Shown: one piece after another, positions 37,469 through 44,090 of the stretch
Layout: each line of letters begins with the position of its first letter
Numbering within the stretch: position 1 is the first letter of the stretch
DNA from: Chloroflexus sp.
GTDB taxonomy: Bacteria; Chloroflexota; Chloroflexia; Chloroflexales; Chloroflexaceae
NCBI GenBank assembly: GCA_025057175.1
Contig: JANWYE010000006.1
Span: 1 to 44,090 of the forward strand
DNA: 44,090 nt
Direction: 5' to 3'
Program-made: the position numbers and the translations under genes
The notes under the pieces: model-generated
The model's input: the letters and a program-made list of their open reading frames with translations, nothing else
Databases searched by the model: none
Told to the model about the DNA's origin: nothing

Positions 37469-38536
37469 CTACGCCTCATCACCAAGGAACGGATACAACA
37501 TCCGCCCGGTGAGATCGTTGTGGCTGCCGATGGCGTAGGGGGGACGATAATCCTCCAATACCCGAATGTAGTTTGCGCGCTCGAAGGCAGCCGGTTCAGC
37601 AACAGCGCGCTGGCTCATGCTGCCGCGCAACTGCTCGATCGACTCGTATTCATGCTCGGTGAGCCACAACTCCATATCGCGCAGCAGATTACGCACAATG
37701 TCAGGGGCGCGCCCACGCAGTAGCGCCGAGGCCATCGTCGCTACGCTGGCCCCCGCCATTAACCCTTTCAACGCATCAATCGCGCTATGCACACCACTGC
37801 TGATGGCAAACTCGACCGGGATGCGCCCGTAGAGCAACGCAATCCAGCGTAGCGGCAAGCGCAGATCGGCTGAGGTGCTTAGTTGCAGGTTGGGCCGCAC
37901 CGAGAGCTGTTCGAGATCGAGGTCTGGTTGGTAGAAGCGGTTAAACAGCACCAACGCATTGGCCCCGGCTTCCATCAGCCGCCACGCGAAGTTGGGCAGA
38001 GCAGTGAAGTAGGGGCCAATCTTGACCGCCAGCGGAATGCTGATCTCGGCCCGCACCGCTTTCACCAGCTCGACATAGATGTTCTCAAGCTCGGAGCTGG
38101 TGAGGTTGGTGTCAATCGGCACGAAATAGATGTTCAGTTCAAGCGCATCGGCCCCGGCTTCTTGGATCAGGCGGGCATAATGCACCCACCCGCCTGCCGA
38201 GACGCCATTGAGGCTGCCGATGACCGGAATGCTCAGCGCCTTCTTCAACGCCGTGACCTGTTCGAGGTAGCGTTCCGGGCCAACGCTGTAGGCGCCGTGT
38301 TCGGGCAGATAGCTGAGCGCCTCGGCGAAGCTTTCGGCCCCGTGACTGAGCATGCGATCGAGTTCAAGGCTGTTGTGAATGATTTGCTCTTCAAACAGCG
38401 AATACATCACGATCGCGCCCAAGCCGGCCTCTTCAAGTTGGCGGGCCAGCTCAACGTTACGGCTGATCGGAGACGCGGCGGCGACCAACGGCGAGCGCAG
38501 CCGCATCCCCAAATAGGTCGTGCTCAGATCGATCAT
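37469..38536 (-). CDS. Dihydroorotate dehydrogenase-like flavoprotein
   Basis: MIDLSTTYLGMRLRSPLVAAASPISRN, IPVIGSLNGVSAGGWVHYARLIQEAGADALELN, FAISSGVHSAIDALKGLMAGASVATMASALL. Start at 38536 overlaps the nifJ stop. Confidence 0.85.
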   Translation of the reverse strand: MIDLSTTYLGMRLRSPLVAAASPISRNVELARQLEEAGLGAIVMYSLFEEQIIHNSLELDRMLSHGAESFAEALSYLPEHGAYSVGPERYLEQVTALKKALSIPVIGSLNGVSAGGWVHYARLIQEAGADALELNIYFVPIDTNLTSSELENIYVELVKAVRAEISIPLAVKIGPYFTALPNFAWRLMEAGANALVLFNRFYQPDLDLEQLSVRPNLQLSTSADLRLPLRWIALLYGRIPVEFAISSGVHSAIDALKGLMAGASVATMASALLRGRAPDIVRNLLRDMELWLTEHEYESIEQLRGSMSQRAVAEPAAFERANYIRVLEDYRPPYAIGSHNDLTGRMLYPFLGDEA

Positions 38537-41500
38537 CGCAGCCCCTCCTTCGTCTCGGCCATCAGCTCGTTGGCCATCCACTGCAAATGCGCCCACTTGA
38601 GCGCCACCTGCCGGCGCAGACTGTTGAGCAATTGCTCGTAACGGGCCGGGTTGGCCTGTTGCAGCATCTGGAAGCGGCCCTCATTACGCACATAGACTTC
38701 CGGATCGATGCTGGGCGCTTTCGAGTCGATGGTCAACGGTGACCCGTCGTGAATAGCCGGGTTGTAGCGGTAGAGCGGCCAGACGCCCGACTCAACCGCT
38801 AGCCGTTGCTGCTCCAGACCGCGGCGCAGGTCGTAGCCATGGGCAATGCAGTGGCTGTAGGCGATAATCAGCGACACGCCGGGGTAGGCTTCAGCCTCTT
38901 GGAAGGCGCGCAGGGTTTGCACGTCGTCGGCGCCAAACGCCACCCGCGCCACATAGACATCGCCATAAGTCATTGCGATCTGGGCCAGATCCTTCTTTAC
39001 CCCGCCTTTGCCGCCGGCAGCAAACTTGGCCACTGCGCCGGTCGGCGTTGATTTGCTGGCCTGCCCGCCGGTGTTGGAATAGACTTCGGTGTCGAGGACG
39101 AGAATGTTGACATCGCGCCCCGACGCAAATACGTGATCGAGACCGCCAAAACCGATGTCGTAGGCCCAGCCGTCGCCGCCGACGATCCAGATGCTGCGTT
39201 TGATCAGCACATCGGCCAGCGCCAGCAGGTCACGCATCTGAGCCGCTTCGGGCGGATTATCGGCCAGCAATTCGCGCAGGCGCTGCTTGAGGATGGCCAC
39301 CCGCTCGCGCTGCTCGCGGATGCCGGTCTCGGTGTGCTGATCAGCGCGGAGCAGGTCTTCGACAAACTCAGCGCCGAGGATGGGGCGCAACCGGTCGAGC
39401 AGCATGCGGGCATGTTCGAGCTGCTGGTCAATGCTCAGCCGCATGCCAAGGCCAAACTCAGCGTTATCCTCAAACAGCGAGTTGCACCACGCCGGCCCGC
39501 GCCCATCGGCGTTGGTCGTCCACGGGGTGGTCGGCAAGTTTCCGCCATAGATCGACGAGCAACCGGTGGCATTCGCGATAATCGCCCGGTCGCCAAAGAG
39601 CTGGCTGAGCAGCTTGAGGTAGGGCGTCTCGCCGCAGCCGGCGCACGCGCCAGAGAATTCCATCAAGGGCACGAACAATTGGGTATGTTTGACGCTGCCC
39701 GCCGGGATCAGGCTGCGGTCAACATCGGGCAGGCTGAGGAAGAAGTCCCAATAGGCGGCTTCGCGGGCGCGGATGGGCGGTTGCGGATGCATGTTGATCG
39801 CCTTGCGACCGACGGCGCGCTTGTCTTTGACCGGGCAGGCTTCTACGCAGAGGCCGCAGCCAGTGCAATCTTCGGGCGCGACTTGCAGCGTATAGCGCTG
39901 GCCGGGGAACTCCTTGAAGCGGGCGGGTGCGCTCTGGAAGCCTTCAGGCGCGCCGGCCAACGCCTCTTCGGGATAGACCTTAGCCCGGATGGTGGCGTGC
40001 GGGCAGACGAAGACACACTTATTACACTGGATACAGATATTCGGATCCCAGACCGGCATCTCGAGCGCAATATTGCGCTTCTCCCACTTGGTGGTGCCGG
40101 TGGGGAACGAGCCGTCAATCGGGATGGCACTCACCGGCAGCTCATCGCCCCGTCCGGCGATCATCATACCGAGCACATCGCGCACAAACTCCGGCGCATT
40201 GGGCGCCACCGGCGGGCGCATCGGCAGGCCATTGTCCTCGCTCGGCGGCGGGATCGGCACTTCGTAGAGCCGGTCAAGCGTGCGATCGACCGCAGCCCAG
40301 TTTTGCTTGACGACCGCCTCGCCACGGCGACCGTAGGTCTTCTTGATTGACTGCTTGATGGCGGCAATTGCGTCTTCGCGCGGCAACACGCCGCTAATAG
40401 CGAAGAAGCAGGTCTGCATCACGGTATTGATGCGACCGCGCATGCCGACCTCGTTAGCGACGGCGGTGGCATCAATCACGTAGAAGCGCAGGTTGAGTTC
40501 GCGAATCTTGCGCTGCACCACCGTTGGCAACTGATGCCAGACCTGATCGGGGCCGTAGGGGCTATTAAGCAGGAAGACCCCGTTCGGCGCGGCGTATTGT
40601 AAGACATCGAACCGCTCGAGGAAGCTGAATTGATGGCAGGCGACAAACTGGGCTTGGCCCTTGCCGATCAGATACGGCGTTGCTAGCGGCGAGGGGCCAA
40701 AGCGCAGGTGCGAAATCGTCACCGATCCCGACTTCTTTGAGTCATAGACGAAGTAGCCTTGGGCGTAGCGTTGGGCATCGCCTTCGCTGCTATCACCGAT
40801 AATCTTAATGCTATTCTTATTCGCGCCAACCGTGCCATCAGCGCCGAGTCCCCAGAAGACACAGCGCACCGTACCGGGCGGGTCAATACAGAGGTCAGGA
40901 TCGTAGCTCAAGCTGCTGTGAGTCACGTCATCGTTAATCCCAACTGTAAAGCGCTCTTTGGGATGCGCTTTGGCCAGCTCGGCAAAGACGGCGGCGGCCA
41001 TCCCCGGCGTAAACTCCTTTGATGACAAGCCATAGCGCCCGCCAATGATCGTTATCGGCTGCCCACGCAACGCATTGACTACATCGAGAAAGAGCGGCTC
41101 GCCAGAGGCGCCGGGTTCTTTGGTGCGGTCAAGCACCGCAATTGCCTTGACGGTTGGCGGCAGCACGGCGCGGAAAGCAGCGACAGCAAAGGGCCGGAAG
41201 AGCCGCACTTGCACCACGCCGACCTTCTCGCCTTGTTGGTTAAGGTACAACGCCGTCTCGCGGGCCGTCTCGCCACCCGACCCCATAATCACAATCACCC
41301 GCTCGGCATCGGCTGCGCCGAAGTAATCGAACAGGTGGTAGCGGCGACCGGTGATCTCGGCGAAGCGATCCATTTGGGTTTGCACCACGCCGGGGAAGGC
41401 ATCGATGATCGGCTGGATACGCTCGCGAGCCTGAAACGCGACATCAGGATTCTGGGCCGTGCCGCGGATCACCGGATGTTCGGGCGAGAGAGCATGCGCG

Positions 41501-42111
41501 CGCTGATCATGCACCCATTCATCTTTAATCAGCGCCCGAATCTCGTCGTCTTCGAGCAGCGTGATCGAATTCACCTCGTGCGAGGTGCGGAAGCCATCGA
41601 AGAAGTGGATTACCGGCAACTTGCCGGCCAGCGAGCTAGCGTGTGCGATCAGGGCCAAATCCTGCGCCTCTTGCACCGAGGCCGAAGCCAGCATGCCAAC
41701 GCCGGTGGCGCGGGTAGCCATCACATCAGAATGATCACCAAAGATCGACAAGCCCTGCGTAGCGACCGCGCGCGCGGCGACGTGAAACACGCCGGGAGTC
41801 AGCTCGGCGGCCATCTTAAACAAATTGGGAATCATCAAGAGCAGCCCCTGCGAGGCGGTAAACGTCGTGATCAAAGCGCCGGTCTGCATTGCGCCGTGCA
41901 ACGCGCCGGCAGCGCCGCCTTCCGACTGCATCTCATATACCGTCGGAACGACTCCCCACAGATTGGGTTTTCCGGCGGCGGCCATCGCATCGGCCTGCTC
42001 GCCCATCGGGGTTGAAGGGGTAATCGGATAGATCGCTATCACTTCACTCAGTTGATAGGCAACGTTGGCAACTGCCTCATTACCATCAAGCGTAACACGC
42101 CGTGATCCCAT
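38533..42111 (-). CDS. nifJ: Pyruvate:ferredoxin (flavodoxin) oxidoreductase
   Basis: 1192 aa; IYPITPSTPMGEQAD; CIQCNKCVFVCP and CTGCGLCVEACP 4Fe-4S motifs; ThDP-binding C-terminal region GGDGWAYDIGFGGLDHVFASG, LDTEVYSNTGGQASKSTPTGAVAKFA. Confidence 0.96.
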   Translation of the reverse strand: MGSRRVTLDGNEAVANVAYQLSEVIAIYPITPSTPMGEQADAMAAAGKPNLWGVVPTVYEMQSEGGAAGALHGAMQTGALITTFTASQGLLLMIPNLFKMAAELTPGVFHVAARAVATQGLSIFGDHSDVMATRATGVGMLASASVQEAQDLALIAHASSLAGKLPVIHFFDGFRTSHEVNSITLLEDDEIRALIKDEWVHDQRAHALSPEHPVIRGTAQNPDVAFQARERIQPIIDAFPGVVQTQMDRFAEITGRRYHLFDYFGAADAERVIVIMGSGGETARETALYLNQQGEKVGVVQVRLFRPFAVAAFRAVLPPTVKAIAVLDRTKEPGASGEPLFLDVVNALRGQPITIIGGRYGLSSKEFTPGMAAAVFAELAKAHPKERFTVGINDDVTHSSLSYDPDLCIDPPGTVRCVFWGLGADGTVGANKNSIKIIGDSSEGDAQRYAQGYFVYDSKKSGSVTISHLRFGPSPLATPYLIGKGQAQFVACHQFSFLERFDVLQYAAPNGVFLLNSPYGPDQVWHQLPTVVQRKIRELNLRFYVIDATAVANEVGMRGRINTVMQTCFFAISGVLPREDAIAAIKQSIKKTYGRRGEAVVKQNWAAVDRTLDRLYEVPIPPPSEDNGLPMRPPVAPNAPEFVRDVLGMMIAGRGDELPVSAIPIDGSFPTGTTKWEKRNIALEMPVWDPNICIQCNKCVFVCPHATIRAKVYPEEALAGAPEGFQSAPARFKEFPGQRYTLQVAPEDCTGCGLCVEACPVKDKRAVGRKAINMHPQPPIRAREAAYWDFFLSLPDVDRSLIPAGSVKHTQLFVPLMEFSGACAGCGETPYLKLLSQLFGDRAIIANATGCSSIYGGNLPTTPWTTNADGRGPAWCNSLFEDNAEFGLGMRLSIDQQLEHARMLLDRLRPILGAEFVEDLLRADQHTETGIREQRERVAILKQRLRELLADNPPEAAQMRDLLALADVLIKRSIWIVGGDGWAYDIGFGGLDHVFASGRDVNILVLDTEVYSNTGGQASKSTPTGAVAKFAAGGKGGVKKDLAQIAMTYGDVYVARVAFGADDVQTLRAFQEAEAYPGVSLIIAYSHCIAHGYDLRRGLEQQRLAVESGVWPLYRYNPAIHDGSPLTIDSKAPSIDPEVYVRNEGRFQMLQQANPARYEQLLNSLRRQVALKWAHLQWMANELMAETKEGLR

Positions 42112-42340
42112 CGCTGCCTCCTTGGCTGTATGCAGGAGAAAACAGTGCCTGCTCTGTTCAGTATAGAAGTAGAGAGGCAGCGTTGCAGATGAAACTCAGG
42201 CAACCTTCGGTAACAATTGCTTCATTCTGTAACAATTCAGGCCGGAAAAGATTCATCAAATTTTTAACTTGAGCGCGCCGTTTCTGCCGTTCAACAAGGT
42301 ACGACGTTCTATAATAGGTGCGATTTCGCGCACTACGAAG

Positions 42341-42910
42341 ATGGAGCAGCGCATGCAGCGCACAACCCTGATCCTCGAGCGAACTGCCGCTCTGCGAGAG
42401 ACATTCGGCATTGAAGCCAGTTGGTGGTCAAGCGCATTTGTGGCTGATTTACAAGCACTGGTCACACGCATTACCGGCACAACTGCCACCATCACGACAA
42501 CTGTCAGAATAACTGCCGAGATCATCGATCAGCCGTTCGTTATCATCAGTGGTGATACGCCGCACATTCCCGAAACGCGCATTCGCGACGCCTTCACCTT
42601 GCTCGAGAGTGGCATTGATGTGGTCGTTGGGCCATGCGATCGGGGCAGTTGGTACATCTTGGGCATCCGTCAGCCGGGATTGGCAGCGCATATCCCGCTC
42701 GCCGCAGGCGGATTGCTGCCGTGGATTGATCAGATCCAACGGCGCGGCTTGCACGTGATCCAATTACCGCTCTGGTTTCGAGTCATGTATCCAACCGATC
42801 TGGCGACATTAGCCATGGCATTACGCACTATGCCGGCCGGATATGCGTCGGCCACCCGCCATCTGCTAAGCGATAACGAGGGTTCGTTGGCGCGGGAATG
42901 GGGCGCATAG
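42341..42910 (+). CDS. DUF2064/TIGR04282-like GT-A fold protein
   Basis: Reads like the C-terminal part of DUF2064: VIISGDTPHIPETRIRDAFTLLESGIDVVVGPCDRGSWYILGIR. Start 42341 or 42353 preferred over 42269. Confidence 0.6.
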   Translation: MEQRMQRTTLILERTAALRETFGIEASWWSSAFVADLQALVTRITGTTATITTTVRITAEIIDQPFVIISGDTPHIPETRIRDAFTLLESGIDVVVGPCDRGSWYILGIRQPGLAAHIPLAAGGLLPWIDQIQRRGLHVIQLPLWFRVMYPTDLATLAMALRTMPAGYASATRHLLSDNEGSLAREWGA

Positions 42911-42914
42911 GGGG

Positions 42915-42943
42915 GTGACAAGCGCTGCAACTTATGGTATACT
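42915..42943 (+). promoter_or_regulatory. hrcA promoter: GTGACA-N17-TATACT
   Basis: GTGACA 42915-42920 and TATACT 42938-42943, spacing 17. Confidence 0.65.
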
Positions 42944-42950
42944 CTCTATC

Positions 42951-42971
42951 GGCGTGCATCAGATGCACGCC
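42951..42971. promoter_or_regulatory. Perfect palindrome GGCGTGCATC-A-GATGCACGCC
   Basis: 10-bp arms around one central base, between the hrcA -10 box and CIRCE. Confidence 0.7.
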
Positions 42972-42991
42972 AACCTTTTACGTTACAAGCC

Positions 42992-43018
42992 TTAGCACTC
43001 TCGCCTCACGAGTGCTAA
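42992..43018. promoter_or_regulatory. CIRCE element (HrcA operator)
   Basis: TTAGCACTC-TCGCCTCAC-GAGTGCTAA, perfect canonical 9-9-9 match. Confidence 0.97.
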
Positions 43019-43046
43019 CCATCGACCAGCGAGGCAGGACACAGCG

Positions 43047-44090
43047 ATGAGCGGACCTCTGACCGAACGCCGGCAGACGATACTCAAGCTGGTCATACAG
43101 GAGTTTGTTGACACGGCCACGCCGGTCGCGTCCGAGACGCTGGTGCGCAAATACCGCCTCCCCGTCTCACCGGCGACGGTGCGCAACGACATGGCCGCGC
43201 TCGAAGAACTGGGGTTTCTCACCCACCCCCACACGTCGGGCGGGCGGATTCCGACCGACGCCGGCTACCGCTTTTTTGTCGAAAATCTGATGGAGCGCAC
43301 ATCGCTGTCACCCGCCGAGCAGCGCATGATCCGTCACCAGTTCTATCAGGTTCGCGGCGAGCTGGATCAGTGGGTGCAACTGGCTTGCGCAGTATTGGCC
43401 CGCACTGCGCACAATGCCTCGGTCGCAACGGCGCCTCGGGCTGAGCAGCTCCGTTTTAAGAGTCTGGAGCTGATCGCCATTCACGAGACGATGGCATTGG
43501 CAGTGATCGTCTTCCACGGCGGCATTGTCAAGCAGCAGACCCTGCCCATCGAGCCGGGGCGCACACCCGAAGATCTGCGCCGGGCGGCCGGCATCGTGAG
43601 CGATTTGCTGGCCGATGCCACGCTCAGCCGGGCCGAAGAGCTAGCGGCAACCGCAACCCTCAACGGCATTCCACTCAGCGACTTCGAACGCGGGCTGGTC
43701 GAACTAGTGGTGCGAGCGATGCAGGCCTTTGAAGAGCAAGCCCAAGAGCAGATCTATTCCGATGGCCTGCTCGAGATGCTCAGCCAGCCCGAATTTTTGC
43801 CGGCCAGCGGGCGCGATGATGCTGAACGAGCGATTGAGCGCATGCGCCGCACACTGGAGATACTCAAGAGTGGACGCGGTCTTGGCCCGCTGATCCCGCA
43901 AGCACTAGCTTCGGGCGGCGTGCAAGTGATTATTGGCGGCGAGCATGGCGAAGATGCGATGCGCGATTACAGTGTCATCCTTGCTCGCTACGGCGTCGAA
44001 GGCGCGATTGCCGGCGTGCTCGGCGTGATTGGCCCCACCCGCATGGCCTATCCGCGATCGATCTCGACCGTGCGTTATATTGCGTCACTG
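43047..44090 (+). CDS. hrcA: Heat-inducible transcription repressor HrcA (3'-truncated by window edge)
   Basis: Translated by hand: [78 protein letters not shown]...; CIRCE immediately upstream. Not in the ORF track because it runs off the window. Confidence 0.96.
   Translation, partial: MSGPLTERRQTILKLVIQEFVDTATPVASETLVRKYRLPVSPATVRNDMAALEELGFLTHPHTSGGRIPTDAGYRFFVENLMERTSLSPAEQRMIRHQFYQVRGELDQWVQLACAVLARTAHNASVATAPRAEQLRFKSLELIAIHETMALAVIVFHGGIVKQQTLPIEPGRTPEDLRRAAGIVSDLLADATLSRAEELAATATLNGIPLSDFERGLVELVVRAMQAFEEQAQEQIYSDGLLEMLSQPEFLPASGRDDAERAIERMRRTLEILKSGRGLGPLIPQALASGGVQVIIGGEHGEDAMRDYSVILARYGVEGAIAGVLGVIGPTRMAYPRSISTVRYIASL

Noticed and set aside
37883-38641. 252-aa plus-strand ORF
   Set aside because: Antisense to the DHOD-like gene and the 3' end of nifJ; no domain signature.
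39133-40350. 405-aa plus-strand ORF opposite nifJ (also 41209..42015 +)
   Set aside because: Antisense to an unambiguous nifJ frame; a common artefact in GC-rich coding DNA, with no recognisable domain.
1-44090. tRNA/rRNA genes, prophage or transposase genes
   Set aside because: None recognised by eye (no cloverleaf TpsiC-like segment, no integrase or transposase motif). A tRNAscan-SE and ISfinder search would be needed to exclude them.

Overview
The window is a GC-rich chromosomal segment from a filamentous anoxygenic phototroph, almost certainly Chloroflexus. The key marker is a set of short light-harvesting genes missing from the ORF track: pufB (24539..24700) and pufA (24727..24897). They are followed by a tetraheme pufC, bchG and bchP. 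No pufL/pufM reaction-centre genes are in the window. Most other genes are housekeeping: psuG, a sigma-70 factor, an S41 protease, a PBP, MarR, GT2, an Fe-S oxidoreductase, ABC transporters, a CBS-ACT protein, a PGRP amidase, sensor kinases, an auracyanin-like cupredoxin, nifJ plus a DHOD-like protein, and hrcA with a perfect CIRCE element. The best candidate for an undescribed system is a tightly packed minus-strand operon at 28817..36239: TetR, GPH/MelB-type transporter, sphingosine-1-phosphate-lyase-like PLP enzyme, an SDR fused to a 2-hydroxyacyl-CoA-lyase-like TPP enzyme, and an M20 hydrolase. It has a FadR-like palindrome in its leader. Regulatory signals readable directly from sequence include a fully consensus sigma-70 promoter for pufBA, a 13-bp hairpin plus a separate promoter between pufA and pufC, and an extra perfect palindrome between the hrcA promoter and CIRCE. 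All functional calls come from reading motifs in the sequence. No database search was run.
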